From: Caenispirillum bisanense
Lineage (GTDB): Bacteria > Pseudomonadota > Alphaproteobacteria > Rhodospirillales > UBA2165
Direction of reading: 5' to 3'
NCBI GenBank assembly: GCA_945877815.1
Contig: CAMDWJ010000007.1
Span: 54,266 to 118,265 of the forward strand
Length of the DNA: 64,000 nt
The stretch's first letter is position 1. Every line of letters begins with the position of its first letter. The notes beneath the pieces are model-generated. The model was given only the letters and a program-made list of their open reading frames with translations, ran no database searches and was not told the origin of the DNA. Below are positions 17,981-29,304 of this stretch, in pieces. The position numbers were made by a program, and so were the translations under genes.

Positions 17981-18973
17981 TTACGCGAAGGCTTTTTTGG
18001 CCATCTGCTTGAGATCGGATTCGGCACGCGCGCCGTAATGGCTGATGATCTCGGCGGCCATCATGCCGCCCAGCTTGCCGGCCGCGCGCAGTCCCTTGCC
18101 CTGGGTATAGGCATAGAGGAAGCCCGCCGCATAGGCATCGCCGGCGCCGGTGGTGTCGACCACCTTGGCCACTTTTTCTGCATCGATGACATGGACCTCG
18201 TCACCTTTGACGACGACCGAGCCTTTTTCGCTGCGCGTCAGGGCGGCGACTTCGCAATGACCGCGCACCTTTTGCAGCGCCTGGTCGAAATCGGTCACCT
18301 GATAGAGCGATTTGATCTCTTCTTCGTTGGCGAACAGGATATCGATGTGGTTCGCGATGAGATCCAGGAATTCGGCGCGGTAGCGGCCGACGCAGAATGG
18401 ATCGCTGAGCGACAGCGATACTTTCTTTCCGGCCTGCTTGGCGATCTTGGCGGCCTTGAAGAAAGCTTCCTTGGCGCGCGGCGGGTCGAACAGATAGCCT
18501 TCGAGATAGACGACCTCGGAATTGGCGATCTTGCTCTCCTTGACATCTTCGGGTCCGAGATCGACGCAGGCGCCGAGGAAGGTCTGCATGGTGCGCTGGG
18601 CATCGGGGGTCACGAAAATCAGGCAGCGCGCGGTGGGCACCCCGCTCGCCAGGGTCGGGGTATCGAAATCGACGCCGACGGCGCGGATGTCGTGGCTGAA
18701 GGCTTTGCCGAGCTGGTCGCCCGCAACCTTGCCGATGAAGGCGGCCTTGCCGCCGAGGCCGGCGAGGCCGGCGACGGTATTGGCGGCCGAGCCGCCCGAG
18801 GCTTCGACGCCGGCATTCATAAGGCCGTATAGACGGTTCGCGGTGGCGGTATCGATCAGCGACATCGCGCCTTTCGTCAATTTCTGATCGTTTAGGAATT
18901 TGTCCTCGGCGTGGGCGAGAACGTCGACGATCGCGTTGCCGATCGCGGTCACGTCATACTTCGAATTGGCCAT
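17981..18973 (-). CDS. PfkB-family carbohydrate/nucleoside kinase (adenosine kinase-like)
   Basis: This cytosolic kinase of the ribokinase/PfkB family has 330 residues starting at MANSKYDVTAIGNAIVDVLA (the track ORF adds 38 upstream codons). It has the substrate-side glycine motif GGSAANTVAGLAGLG. The C-terminal signature is VVDTTGAGDAYAAGFLYAYTQG, with its catalytic Asp and anion hole. Alphaproteobacterial members of this form are usually annotated as adenosine kinase, which phosphorylates adenosine to AMP. Other sugar or nucleoside substrates cannot be excluded. A terminator follows at 17930-17964. Confidence 0.9.
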   Translation of the reverse strand: MANSKYDVTAIGNAIVDVLAHAEDKFLNDQKLTKGAMSLIDTATANRLYGLMNAGVEASGGSAANTVAGLAGLGGKAAFIGKVAGDQLGKAFSHDIRAVGVDFDTPTLASGVPTARCLIFVTPDAQRTMQTFLGACVDLGPEDVKESKIANSEVVYLEGYLFDPPRAKEAFFKAAKIAKQAGKKVSLSLSDPFCVGRYRAEFLDLIANHIDILFANEEEIKSLYQVTDFDQALQKVRGHCEVAALTRSEKGSVVVKGDEVHVIDAEKVAKVVDTTGAGDAYAAGFLYAYTQGKGLRAAGKLGGMMAAEIISHYGARAESDLKQMAKKAFA

Positions 18974-19147
18974 GAGGGCTCCCGTGAAGTTCCTTGGGGT
19001 TCGGTGCGGCGGGAGAGTAGTGCCACCGACGCTCAAGTCAATGCCGCACCGTTGGTTTCCGCCATTTTGGGTCGGTGCCCAAGCCAATGCGGCGAAAAAG
19101 CACGGAAAGAGATTGTCGCGCGCGTCCGGCGAGACTAAATCGGCGCA

Positions 19148-19852
19148 ATGATTCGCGCCTTCACCAGGGCCTTTGGCCAGCTCTCCGATCCGGCTCTGCG
19201 CCGTTATCTTTGGATCAGCGTCGGCGTCACGCTTGCGGTCTTCTTGATCTTATGGGGCCTCGGTCTTTTCGCCCTCAGGGTTACTGAAATCCCGCCGTTC
19301 GATCTATTCGGATATACCGTCGCTCTGGACGGCGTCGCCGATGTCTTTGGCGCCATCGTGGTCTTTCTGGCATTGGGATTGATGTTCCCGTCGGTTTTGA
19401 TCGTGATCATGGGGTTTTTTCTGGACGCTATCGCGCAGATCGTCGAGGACCGCCATTATCCGGGGCTTGGCGCCGCGCGCGAACAGAACGTTACGGAAGT
19501 GATACGAATTGTTTTGAAGTTCGCCGCACTGTCCATCGCGCTCAATCTGCTGGCGCTGCCGATTTTTCTGTTTTTGATCTTCCTGCCGCCGTTTAATCTT
19601 TTTGTCTTCTATGCCTTGAACGGCTATCTTCTCGGACGAGAATATTACGAGTTGGTTGCGTATCGTCGGCTTTCGCCGGTGCCCGCGCGAAGATTAAGGC
19701 GCGTGTGCGGGGCCAAATTATTTCTGGTCGGCGTCGTCATCGCCGTCTTGATGTCGGTGCCGGGTCTTAACCTGATCGTGCCGATCGTCGCGACCGCTGC
19801 GATGGTTCACCTCGTTCAGGACTGGCGCACGCGATATGCGGGCGAGCAGTAA
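19148..19852 (+). CDS. EI24-domain membrane protein (CysZ-like)
   Basis: This integral inner-membrane protein of 234 residues has about five hydrophobic segments. It contains the EI24 domain shared with the sulfate transporter CysZ. Typical segments are the amphipathic LDAIAQIVEDRHYPGLGAAR loop and the NGYLLGREYYELVAYRRL motif near residue 155-175. CysZ members carry sulfate; the role of these alphaproteobacterial forms is untested. It precedes the bactofilin gene by overlap or a short gap, depending on the start chosen there, so both are likely expressed together. Confidence 0.85.
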   Translation: MIRAFTRAFGQLSDPALRRYLWISVGVTLAVFLILWGLGLFALRVTEIPPFDLFGYTVALDGVADVFGAIVVFLALGLMFPSVLIVIMGFFLDAIAQIVEDRHYPGLGAAREQNVTEVIRIVLKFAALSIALNLLALPIFLFLIFLPPFNLFVFYALNGYLLGREYYELVAYRRLSPVPARRLRRVCGAKLFLVGVVIAVLMSVPGLNLIVPIVATAAMVHLVQDWRTRYAGEQ

Positions 19853-19892
19853 CGCCACAAGTGATGCCAACTGGGGCATGAGGAACGTCAAA

Positions 19893-20474
19893 ATGTTCGG
19901 AAAAGACAAAGAGAACGAGACGGGTGACGGGCCGCGCGGCCCGAAGACTTCGGATCCGGCCGATATGGCGGCGCCGCCGCTGAAACCGTTTTCGCGCAAG
20001 GCCGCGGGTGTTTCATCCAAGCCGACATCGACGCCGTTCCGCGCCGAAATTCCACGCCGCGTCTTGGATATCCCGGGTTCGCAGCGCCGTCCCGCCGGTG
20101 CCATGGCGCTGGACGACGATGCCAACCGCCTCACGGTCGGACGCAATATCTGTCTGTCTGGCGAAATCAGCGCCTGCCAAAAACTTGTGGTCGAGGGTCA
20201 GGTCGAAGCGCAGCTGACCGACGCACTGGTGATCGAAGTATCGCCGTCTGGATACTTCCGGGGCACCGCCGAGGTCGATGAGGCCGATATTTCGGGACGG
20301 TTCGAGGGTACCTTGATCGCGCGGCAAAAGCTGACGATCCGCAAGGGCGGCCGCATTGACGGCTCGGTTCGTTATGGCCGCATCGTGATCGAATCGGGCG
20401 GCGAGATTTCGGGCGACATGGCTGCTCTCGACGATGCCAAGGAGCCAGCCGACGCGAGCGTGACGGACTGCTAA
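19893..20474 (+). CDS. Bactofilin-family cytoskeletal protein
   Basis: Bactofilins form stable beta-helical filaments at the inner membrane and place envelope enzymes. The central domain (about residues 65-170) carries the repeated short beta-strands, with NRLTVGRNICLSGEISACQKLVVEGQVE and FRGTAEVDEADISGRFEGTL. The tails are disordered. The ATG at 19893 (MFGKDKENE) has AGGAA 8 nt upstream and is preferred over the in-frame ATGs at 19836 and 19878. It sits between a membrane protein and a lipoprotein gene, in keeping with an envelope role. Confidence 0.85.
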   Translation: MFGKDKENETGDGPRGPKTSDPADMAAPPLKPFSRKAAGVSSKPTSTPFRAEIPRRVLDIPGSQRRPAGAMALDDDANRLTVGRNICLSGEISACQKLVVEGQVEAQLTDALVIEVSPSGYFRGTAEVDEADISGRFEGTLIARQKLTIRKGGRIDGSVRYGRIVIESGGEISGDMAALDDAKEPADASVTDC

Positions 20475-20482
20475 GGCCGCGA

Positions 20483-21799
20483 ATGAGGCCGGGACAGATC
20501 GGCTTGTCGGCCGGCCGGGGTCAGTCCGGGTTCCGGGTTCGCGTGAACGTTCTGTCGGCGATCGTGTTGGCTGCGGTACTTGCGGGTTGCGCCTTCGACC
20601 CGCCGACCATCCAGCGTACGCCGCGCGAAGCGGCCGATGCCGAAAACAATGCCAAAAGCCGTCTGGCCGCGCGCAAGGGAACGCCGGGCAGCACCGCCTC
20701 GGCGCCAGGGGCCGCCGGCGCCGGTGAATTCGGTGTGCCGGGCGACGAAGTGGCGGCGCTCGAGGTCGATCTCACCAATTTCAAGGAACGCTTGGTCGGG
20801 CTCGATTCCGACGAGATCAACGATCTGCTCGGCACACCCGGGCTGGAGCGGGCCGAACCGCCGGCGCTGATCTGGCAATACCGCCACACCAATTGCACTG
20901 TCGATGTTTTCATGTTCGACGATGGGGGCGGCGCCATCGTCGATCATGTCGAGGTCCGTGCCGGGCAAGGCCCCGCGGCCGACGAAAAAGCTTGCTTCAC
21001 GAGTCTGCTACGCAATACGAAATCGGCCGCGTTGCCGCGCGGCAAGCAACCGGTCTCACCGTCGCCCTCGGTGCCCGTCGGACGTGGCACCGCCGCGACG
21101 CCGTCGCGTAGCGGCCCGGCATCGGCCGCACCGGCACCGCGCCCAACTGCGCCGGGCGCGTCCCCGGCTTCGCCCGCGCCCGACTCACCGCCGTCGTCCG
21201 CGCCTGCGCGCGCGGCGCCGTCGCCTGCCGCGCCGGGCGACATGGACGATGCCTCGCCCGAAGATACCGATGTCGATTTCGATTTCGGACCGCAGTCCAA
21301 CGCTCCCCCCGGTGCTGTCCCCGAGACGAAGTCGGACGCGGCCCCGATGGCGCCGATTATGTCGGCGGTTCCGCCGCCGCCGTCGCTTACACGGCCCCCG
21401 GCCCCCGCTGCCGCGCCCTCTGTTGCACGGACCGCGCCGGCCCCGACTTCCGCCATGCCGCCGCTCTCGGACGTCGCGCCGTCCAAGGCCGACGATCTCA
21501 ATATCGACATGGATTCTCCGGCGCCGGTTCCGGTGGCACCCTCGCCTACCGCCGAACGTCCGGCGCCCGCCGCCGCAATGCCCGCGAGTCTACCTCCGGC
21601 CGCGAGTGCGGCCTCGTCGCCGCGCACGGCGATCCCGCTGGTGCCGTCGACGGCCACAGCCGCCGCCGCGCCCAAGGGAGCGAAGGGTGCGCCGCGACCG
21701 ATCGAAAGCGTGGATGACGAAGATTTGCCGCCCGATCTTTTGCGCGGCCGCCGCCCCGATGACGATCCGGCCAATACCAACGAAGATATGGTCGAGTAG
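20483..21799 (+). CDS. Pro/Ala-rich lipoprotein
   Basis: This 438-residue protein has a signal peptide ending in the lipobox LAGC near residue 36, so it should be lipidated and anchored in the envelope. A small folded domain (about 85-165) contains LVGLDSDEINDLLGTPGLERAEPPALIWQYRHTNC. This pattern is seen in uncharacterised Rhodospirillales lipoproteins and recalls OmlA/BamE-like folds. The rest is a long low-complexity Ala/Pro/Ser tail, probably disordered and possibly spanning the periplasm. It starts 8 bp after the bactofilin stop. Function unknown. Confidence 0.8.
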   Translation: MRPGQIGLSAGRGQSGFRVRVNVLSAIVLAAVLAGCAFDPPTIQRTPREAADAENNAKSRLAARKGTPGSTASAPGAAGAGEFGVPGDEVAALEVDLTNFKERLVGLDSDEINDLLGTPGLERAEPPALIWQYRHTNCTVDVFMFDDGGGAIVDHVEVRAGQGPAADEKACFTSLLRNTKSAALPRGKQPVSPSPSVPVGRGTAATPSRSGPASAAPAPRPTAPGASPASPAPDSPPSSAPARAAPSPAAPGDMDDASPEDTDVDFDFGPQSNAPPGAVPETKSDAAPMAPIMSAVPPPPSLTRPPAPAAAPSVARTAPAPTSAMPPLSDVAPSKADDLNIDMDSPAPVPVAPSPTAERPAPAAAMPASLPPAASAASSPRTAIPLVPSTATAAAAPKGAKGAPRPIESVDDEDLPPDLLRGRRPDDDPANTNEDMVE

Positions 21800-21805
21800 C
21801 GACCG

Positions 21806-22441
21806 TTAGACGATTGTCTTCGCCTTGTAGGCACATTGCTCGCGCACGACGCAGACCGGACAGTCGGGTGTGCGCGCCTTGCACACATAGCGGCCGTGCA
21901 GGATCAACCAATGATGGGCATGCAGCCTGTAGCGCGGCGGCGTCACCTTTTCCAATTTCAATTCGACCTCGAGCACGTTTTTTCCGGGCGCCAGGCCGGT
22001 ACGGTTGGATATTCGGAAGATGTGCGTATCGACCGCGATGGTGGGCTCATGGAAGGCGATGTTCATGACGACATTCGCGGTCTTGCGTCCGACACCGGGC
22101 AGTTCCTGCAATTCGTCGCGCGTGTGCGGAATCTCGCCTGCATATTTTTCGACCAGGATTCTCGACAGGGCGATGACGTTCTTCGCCTTCGTGTTGAACA
22201 GGCCGATGGTCTTGATGAAATTTTTCAGTTTGGCCTCGCCGAGCGCCACCATTTTTTTCGGGGTATCGACGATCTTGAACAAGGGGCCCGTGGCCTTGTT
22301 GACCCCGACATCGGTCGCTTGCGCCGACAGAACGACGGCGACCAGAAGCGTATAGGGATTGATGTAGTGCAGTTCGCCCTTGGGCTCGGGCATGGCGCTT
22401 TCGAGATTGGCGTAGAAAGTTTCGATCTTGTCTTTTTTCAT
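21806..22441 (-). CDS. nth: Endonuclease III
   Basis: This base-excision repair DNA glycosylase/AP lyase removes oxidised pyrimidines. At 211 residues it has normal length. It has the helix-hairpin-helix LPGVGRKTANVV with catalytic Lys, the catalytic Asp in AVDTHIFRISNR, and a C-terminal [4Fe-4S] site with C-x6-C-x2-C-x5-C spacing (CKARTPDCPVCVVREQC). It is convergent with the lipoprotein gene and diverges from the DUF2244 gene. Confidence 0.97.
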   Translation of the reverse strand: MKKDKIETFYANLESAMPEPKGELHYINPYTLLVAVVLSAQATDVGVNKATGPLFKIVDTPKKMVALGEAKLKNFIKTIGLFNTKAKNVIALSRILVEKYAGEIPHTRDELQELPGVGRKTANVVMNIAFHEPTIAVDTHIFRISNRTGLAPGKNVLEVELKLEKVTPPRYRLHAHHWLILHGRYVCKARTPDCPVCVVREQCAYKAKTIV

Positions 22442-22490
22442 GGCGTCAGCTTAGCAGGCGAAGATAGACTTTCTCCAGGATCGAAACATC

Positions 22491-22985
22491 ATGATCGAAA
22501 TTCGACATCTGACGCCCGTTCGGTTCGGCGAGCCCGTTTTGGAAGTGCGCATGAGGCGCGGCGTGCAATCCTATCCGTTCGCTTTCAAGGCGTTGCTTGT
22601 CTGTTTCGCTCTTTTGTGCCTGACCGTTGCCGGGGCCTTCGCCTTCGTTGGCGCCGTTCCGGTGCTGGGCTTCGCCGGGCTCGAACTTGTTTTGCTGTTC
22701 GTGTTGCTGCGCCTGTCCTTTCGTCGTGCCGCCGCCGTAGAAGGCGTCAGCATTTCCGGCGATGCGACGATCGTGCGGCGCGGCGGTACCGAAGCCGCGC
22801 GGTTGCAATCGTATTGGCTGACGATCGAGCCGAGCGAATGGGAAAATCGGGGCCTCGTGCTGCGTTCGCGCGGCCAGAGCGTCGCGGTCGGCGCCGGCCT
22901 TGCCGCAGCCGAAGTGAGCGATCTCGCCGCCGCCCTGCGCGGAGCCTTGCACCGGGCCAAGATCACACCTGCCGGATCGGCATAA
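22491..22985 (+). CDS. DUF2244 membrane protein
   Basis: This small inner-membrane protein of 164 residues has two adjacent transmembrane helices (about residues 32-78), then a soluble domain with the SEWENRGLVLRSRGQSVAVG segment. Length and topology match DUF2244 proteins, which are widespread in alphaproteobacteria and have no established function. They often lie beside nth, as here. A start at the ATG at 22491 fits the short divergent gap. Confidence 0.8.
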   Translation: MIEIRHLTPVRFGEPVLEVRMRRGVQSYPFAFKALLVCFALLCLTVAGAFAFVGAVPVLGFAGLELVLLFVLLRLSFRRAAAVEGVSISGDATIVRRGGTEAARLQSYWLTIEPSEWENRGLVLRSRGQSVAVGAGLAAAEVSDLAAALRGALHRAKITPAGSA

Positions 22986-23039
22986 GCAATATTGGCGATC
23001 CTGCATTGCCGCTTGCGAGAAATCGTTCGATAAGACGAT

Positions 23040-24347
23040 ATGGATCAGTCGTCGTCAGCGTCCCCTGCTTCGCTAACGCCTCCCGCGTCTAATCCCGCGC
23101 CGGGCCATCCGCCCGCCAAGGCCTTCGCCGCCCTCCGCCATCCCGGCGCCCGTCCGTTCCTCATTGGCATGTGGCTCGCCATGCTCGGCGATTCCATCGA
23201 GCATGTGATCAGCTATTGGATCATCTTTCACAAATTCCATTCGACCGCGCTTGGCGGCTTCGCGGTGATTTCGCATTGGGCGCCGTTCTTGTTGTTTTCT
23301 GTCTATGCCGGCGTTTTGTCCGACCGGTACGATACGCGGCGCATCATTCAGCTCGGGATGGGGCTGTTCATGCTGGCCTCGCTCGCTTGGGGCGTTTTGT
23401 TCCTGACCGACACGCTGGAGATGTGGCATGCCTGCGTGATCTTGGTGATCCACGGCATTGCCGGTGTGCTCGCCGGGCCCTCGGTTCAGATGTTGATGCA
23501 GGACATCACGGGCCCCGCGCAATTGCAGAGCGGCGTGCGGCTTCTGGCGACGTCGCGCACGCTGGGCTTCCTGCTGGGGCCTGCCATCGGTGGCGCGCTG
23601 ATGATTGCGCTCGATCCCGCCATCGCCATTCTGCTCAATGCCTGCATCTATCTTTATCTGCTGATCTGGCTGTGGAAGGCGCCGTATGGGCCGAAATTCC
23701 GCACGGAGCCGCGGCCTGCCCGCGCGGTGCGCGGGTTCGCCGATATCATGTCGGCGATCCGCGTGGTTGCGCAAACCCCTGCGATTCTGACCATCATCGT
23801 GATCTCCGGCTGCGCGTCTTTCTTCGTTGGCAATGCCTTTCAGCCGCAGCTCCCGGAATTCCTCGTCGATCTCGGCTATGGCGGGGATGAATTCCGCTAT
23901 TCGCTGCTCCTGGGCGCGAATGCGATCGGCGCGGTCATCGCGGGCATTGTGTTGGAGATGCGAGGGCTCCTGGCACCCAACCCTCGGACGGTCATCTTTC
24001 TCAATATGGGTTGGAGCGCCTCGATCGGCGTCTTCGCGTTGTCGGACAATTATGTCGTCTCGGTCGCGGCTCTGCTGTGCGCCGGTTTCCTGTTTCTGTC
24101 GTGCAATTCGATGGCGCAGACCTTGGTGCAGCTCAACGCTCCATCCGAAAGTCGCGGCAAGGTGATCGGACTTTATACGACGGCGGCACAGGGTCTCATC
24201 ATGTTCAGCGGCATCACGGTCGGCATCGGCGGCGCCTGGATCGGCATCCATGCCTCGCTCGCGTGGAGTGCCGCGATCTTGGTGATTGTCGCGTGCGCCG
24301 TGCTGATCTTCCTATGCCCGAAAGGGCCCACGATGCTGAAGGGTTAG
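23040..24347 (+). CDS. MFS transporter
   Basis: This is a major facilitator superfamily permease of 435 residues with a Pro-rich cytosolic N-tail of about 30 residues and 12 predicted helices. VLSDRYDTRRIIQLGMGLF fits the conserved loop between helices 2 and 3, and SRTLGFLLGPAIGGAL resembles the helix 5 motif of exporters. The sequence is closest in style to EntS-like/DHA3 efflux carriers. The substrate is unknown. Its stop codon overlaps that of the convergent dapB by 4 bp. Confidence 0.85.
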   Translation: MDQSSSASPASLTPPASNPAPGHPPAKAFAALRHPGARPFLIGMWLAMLGDSIEHVISYWIIFHKFHSTALGGFAVISHWAPFLLFSVYAGVLSDRYDTRRIIQLGMGLFMLASLAWGVLFLTDTLEMWHACVILVIHGIAGVLAGPSVQMLMQDITGPAQLQSGVRLLATSRTLGFLLGPAIGGALMIALDPAIAILLNACIYLYLLIWLWKAPYGPKFRTEPRPARAVRGFADIMSAIRVVAQTPAILTIIVISGCASFFVGNAFQPQLPEFLVDLGYGGDEFRYSLLLGANAIGAVIAGIVLEMRGLLAPNPRTVIFLNMGWSASIGVFALSDNYVVSVAALLCAGFLFLSCNSMAQTLVQLNAPSESRGKVIGLYTTAAQGLIMFSGITVGIGGAWIGIHASLAWSAAILVIVACAVLIFLCPKGPTMLKG

Positions 24348-25165
24348 CGCGGCACTTCGTCGGTAAATCCCAAAACATCAGCCATTGAATAGCGCCCCGG
24401 ATTTTGCCCCGGCACCCACAGGGCCGCGCGCACGGCGCCGCGCGCGAAGACGCCGCGCGAGGAGGCCTTGTGCACGAGTTCGACGCGCTCGCCCTCGCAA
24501 GCAAAGATGACACTGTGATCGCCGACCACGTCGCCACCGCGCAAAGCAGCAAAGCCGATATCGCCTTTTTTGCGCGCCCCGGTCTGGCCGTCGCGCGCCG
24601 CGCCACGGGCTGAGACGTCGTTCAGCTTCACGCCGCGTCCCGCCGCCGCCATCTCGCCCAATGTGAGCGCCGTGCCCGACGGCGCATCGACCTTGTGGCG
24701 GTGATGCATCTCCAAGATCTCGATATCGAAATCGTCGCCGAGCACACCGGCCAGACGTTTGGTCAGGGCGAACAGCACATTCACGCCGACCGCGTAATTC
24801 GACGCCCAAACGATGGGAACGATTTTTGCCGCGCGCTCGATCTCGGCGGTACCAGCCGTATCGATGCCGGTCGTGCCGATCACGATGGACGTCTTGTGCT
24901 TGGCCGCCAGGGTTGCGTGCGCCGGCGCGACAGCCGCATGGGTGAAATCGATCACCACGTCGCAGCCGGCGATGATTGCCGCGGGATCGGAACCGAGCCT
25001 GAGCCCGCAGGGCGGAAGGCCGGCGATGACGGCGATGTCCTGGCCGAGCTGGGCATGGCCGGCATGGTCCGCGCCGCCCGCGAGCATGGCCCCTTCGGTC
25101 GCGGATATTTCGCGCACCAGCATCTGCCCCATGCGTCCGGCGCAACCGAGAATACCGATGTTCAT
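24344..25165 (-). CDS. dapB: 4-hydroxy-tetrahydrodipicolinate reductase
   Basis: DapB uses NAD(P)H to reduce the DapA product in the diaminopimelate/lysine pathway, which supplies peptidoglycan and protein synthesis. The 273-residue protein begins with the Rossmann glycine motif ILGCAGRMG. It contains the substrate/catalytic motif HHRHKVDAPSGTAL (the family HHxxKxDAPSGTA signature) near residue 155. The C-terminus is complete. It lies downstream of dnaJ on the same strand, separated by a repeat-containing gap. Confidence 0.97.
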   Translation of the reverse strand: MNIGILGCAGRMGQMLVREISATEGAMLAGGADHAGHAQLGQDIAVIAGLPPCGLRLGSDPAAIIAGCDVVIDFTHAAVAPAHATLAAKHKTSIVIGTTGIDTAGTAEIERAAKIVPIVWASNYAVGVNVLFALTKRLAGVLGDDFDIEILEMHHRHKVDAPSGTALTLGEMAAAGRGVKLNDVSARGAARDGQTGARKKGDIGFAALRGGDVVGDHSVIFACEGERVELVHKASSRGVFARGAVRAALWVPGQNPGRYSMADVLGFTDEVPR

Positions 25166-25182
25166 GATGTCTGCCCCCGTTT

Positions 25183-25303
25183 ATCTCCCTCTCCTCCCTT
25201 GAGAGGAGAGGGTCGGGGTGAGGTGGGGACTCACGGTGCAGCCCACCTCACCCGGCTCGCTGTGCTCGCCACCCTCTCCCCCCTAAAGGGCGGAGAGGGA
25301 GAA
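25183..25303. repeat. Double inverted repeat of the CTCTCC...GGAGAGG type
   Basis: The dnaJ-dapB gap contains CTCTCCTCCCTTGAGAGGAGAG, then about 50 nt including TGAGGTGGG and its complement CCCACCTCA. A second pyrimidine-rich stem follows (CCCTCTCCCCCCTAAAGGGCGGAGAGGG). The whole can fold as nested hairpins. Elements of this CTCACCCCGACCCTCTCC type are common dispersed repeats in proteobacteria. A role in mRNA processing between dnaJ and dapB is possible but unproven. Confidence 0.6.
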
Positions 25304-25311
25304 TAATGATG

Positions 25312-26442
25312 CTAGTCCTTCAGATCTTCCCACAGGTCTTTGACCTTGGCGAAGAAGCCTTCCGATTCCGGGTTGTTCTTGGCGCCGCCCGCCTCGTTGA
25401 ATTCTTGCAACAGTTCTTTTTGCTTTTTGGTGAGGTTCACCGGCGTTTCGATCGCGGCCTGGACGAACATATCGCCGCGTTCCTTGGAACGCAGGATCGA
25501 CATGCCCTTGCCGCGTAGGCGGAACTGATGGCCGGACTGGGTGCCGGCCGGAATGGTGATGCGTGCGCGCGAGCCGTCCACAGCGGGCACTTCGATCTGG
25601 CCGCCAAGTGCCGCCGTGGTAAAGGGCAGCGGCACCTTGCAATAGATGTTGGCGCCGTCGCGATGGAACACATTGTGCTGGGCGATGGAGACGAAAATAT
25701 ACAGATCGCCGGCGGGTGCGCCGTGCAGCCCGGCCTCGCCTTCGCCGGCCAGGCGGATTCGGGTTCCCTCCTCGACGCCGGGCGGGATGGTGACGGATAG
25801 CGTCTTTTCCTGGCGGGTGCGCCCCGCGCCCGCGCATTTCGGGCAGGCATCCTTGATCACCTTGCCATGGCCCTGGCACGAGGGGCAGGTGCGCTCGATG
25901 GTGAAGAAGCCTTGCTGCGCGCGCACCTTGCCGTGGCCGTGGCAGGTCGCACACGTCTCTGGCGCGGCGCCGTTCTTGGAGCCGACGCCGTTGCACGCAG
26001 CGCAGGCGATCGAACTCGGCACGCGGATATTGGATTTGGCGCCTTTGAAGGCCTCGACCAGCGTGATCTGCATGTTGTAGCGCAGATCGTTGCCGCGCGC
26101 GGCGCGTCCGCGCCCGCCACCCCTGGCCCCCATGAAGTCGCCGAACATTTCCTCGAAGATGTCGGAGAAGCCGGCGCCGAAACCTTCTCCGCCGCCCGCA
26201 CCCGGTCCGCCATTCTCGAAGGCGGCGTGGCCGAAGCGGTCGTAGGCCGCGCGCTTTTGTTCGTCCGACAGGACGTCGTTGGCCTCGTTGATTTCCTTGA
26301 ATTTGCGTTCGGCTTCGGGATCCCCCGCATTGCGGTCGGGATGGAATTGCATCGCGAGTTTGCGGTACGCCTTCTTGATTTCGTCGGGCTTGGCCGCGCG
26401 CTCGATGCCGAGCGTCTTATAATAATCCTGCTTGGTCGCCAT
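25312..26442 (-). CDS. dnaJ: Chaperone DnaJ
   Basis: This Hsp40 co-chaperone delivers unfolded proteins to DnaK and stimulates its ATPase. The 376 residues show the complete architecture. It has a J domain with HPD (FHPDRN), a Gly-rich linker (about 75-110) and four CxxCxGxG-type zinc repeats ([32 protein letters not shown]). The substrate-binding C-terminal domains follow. It lies 87 bp downstream of dnaK and is likely expressed from the dnaK heat-shock promoter. Confidence 0.98.
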   Translation of the reverse strand: MATKQDYYKTLGIERAAKPDEIKKAYRKLAMQFHPDRNAGDPEAERKFKEINEANDVLSDEQKRAAYDRFGHAAFENGGPGAGGGEGFGAGFSDIFEEMFGDFMGARGGGRGRAARGNDLRYNMQITLVEAFKGAKSNIRVPSSIACAACNGVGSKNGAAPETCATCHGHGKVRAQQGFFTIERTCPSCQGHGKVIKDACPKCAGAGRTRQEKTLSVTIPPGVEEGTRIRLAGEGEAGLHGAPAGDLYIFVSIAQHNVFHRDGANIYCKVPLPFTTAALGGQIEVPAVDGSRARITIPAGTQSGHQFRLRGKGMSILRSKERGDMFVQAAIETPVNLTKKQKELLQEFNEAGGAKNNPESEGFFAKVKDLWEDLKD

Positions 26443-26529
26443 GATTTACGCCGGATCCATATCACGAACCCGGATGAATTTTGCATTCACCCGGGCTCAT
26501 CCCCTGAGTCACACTAGCATACCGGACGA

Positions 26530-28464
<1,935 letters not shown>

Positions 28465-28782
28465 GATTGTCTCTGTCCTTTCGAGTCAGCAACAGAATCT
28501 CGCGGTCCTCTTTACTCGAGGCCCCGCGACTAGGCCGGCAAAGTGATTAAGAGCCGTGGAAGCCTGGGCGATATATAGGGTGACGTTTCCGGGCACGCAA
28601 CCGGCCGAAGCCGCTGAAAGTGCGGGAAAAATAGGGATTGTAGGGGCTTTCGAACGGATTCCGCGACGATTCGCAATGCCTGGGCCGCATAAAAAACCGC
28701 GAACCCCGGAAAGATCGAGGGAAGTTTCGCCCGCAATCGGCATTGGTACCTAATGAGAGCGGGCAAATCCGCCCCCCGGAGT
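28465..28782. other. Intergenic region between dnaK and a secreted-protein gene
   Basis: This 318-bp divergent spacer holds the proposed dnaK heat-shock promoter. It also contains a small inverted repeat near 28500-28530 (CTCGCGG...CCGCGA) in the dnaK leader. No convincing ORF, CIRCE element (TTAGCACTC-N9-GAGTGCTAA) or terminator was found. Confidence 0.6.
28571..28603 (-). promoter_or_regulatory. Putative sigma32-type heat-shock promoter of dnaK
   Basis: On the minus strand GGTTGCG is followed about 17 nt later by CCCTATATAT. This matches the alphaproteobacterial RpoH consensus (CTTG, 17-18 nt, CyTATnT) except for the first base of the -35. It lies about 110 bp before the dnaK start codon. 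dnaK in this lineage is normally RpoH-controlled, so the assignment is plausible, but it rests on one motif. Confidence 0.5.
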
Positions 28783-29184
28783 ATGGCCATGGTACGGTTT
28801 CTCCTACTGACGTTCCTCGCGGTGATGACGAGTTTCCCGGCCTGGGCCGGAACGGGCGTTTCGGTCGGGATCTGGCAGGTGGGCGGTGGGCATCACCACG
28901 ATCGTTGGTCGCACGGCGGCGGCTGGGGCTATCCCCGCCACCATTACCGTCCGCGCAGTTCGTTCTATTTCTATTCCGGCCCGCCGGCCTATCCGGTCTA
29001 TGTGGCGCCGCCGGTGCACTATTACCCGGCCTATCCGACCTATGCCCCACCCGCCCGCGTGACCCCGTCGCCGAGCGGGCAATGCACCCAGTTCAACGGC
29101 GATGCGACCATCGACGGCAGCGGCACCCCCTTCTACGGGCGGGCCTGCATCCTCTCCGACGGTCGCTGGCATATCGTTCCCTAG
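28783..29184 (+). CDS. Small secreted His/Tyr/Pro-rich protein
   Basis: This protein of about 133 residues has a signal peptide (MVRFLLLTFLAVMTSFPAWA). A His/Gly-rich stretch with GGGHHHDRWSHGGGWG follows, then Tyr/Pro-rich repeats (PPAYPVYVAPP, YPAYPTYAPP). A C-terminal domain with two Cys (GQCTQFN...GRACILSDGRWHIVP) ends the protein. The tail resembles small periplasmic surface-antigen-like proteins. The His cluster could bind metal. The ATG at 28783 lies behind GGAG; 28753 and 28789 are in-frame alternatives. Function unknown. Confidence 0.7.
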   Translation: MAMVRFLLLTFLAVMTSFPAWAGTGVSVGIWQVGGGHHHDRWSHGGGWGYPRHHYRPRSSFYFYSGPPAYPVYVAPPVHYYPAYPTYAPPARVTPSPSGQCTQFNGDATIDGSGTPFYGRACILSDGRWHIVP

Positions 29185-29304
29185 GTTCTTGCCCTAACTT
29201 CCGCTCCGGTTTCGTTGCACCCCTAAAGCCCGAACGCGCACAAACGCACGGTCGGGCAAAGCGTGTTAGAAAAACCCCTGCGTCACGTCGGGGATAACTT
29301 AATC

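Noticed and set aside
20904-21888. Long Arg/Ala-rich ORFs in other frames of the lipoprotein gene
   Set aside because: High-GC Pro/Ala codons leave the other frames open; only frame 20483-21799 has a signal peptide and a conserved domain.
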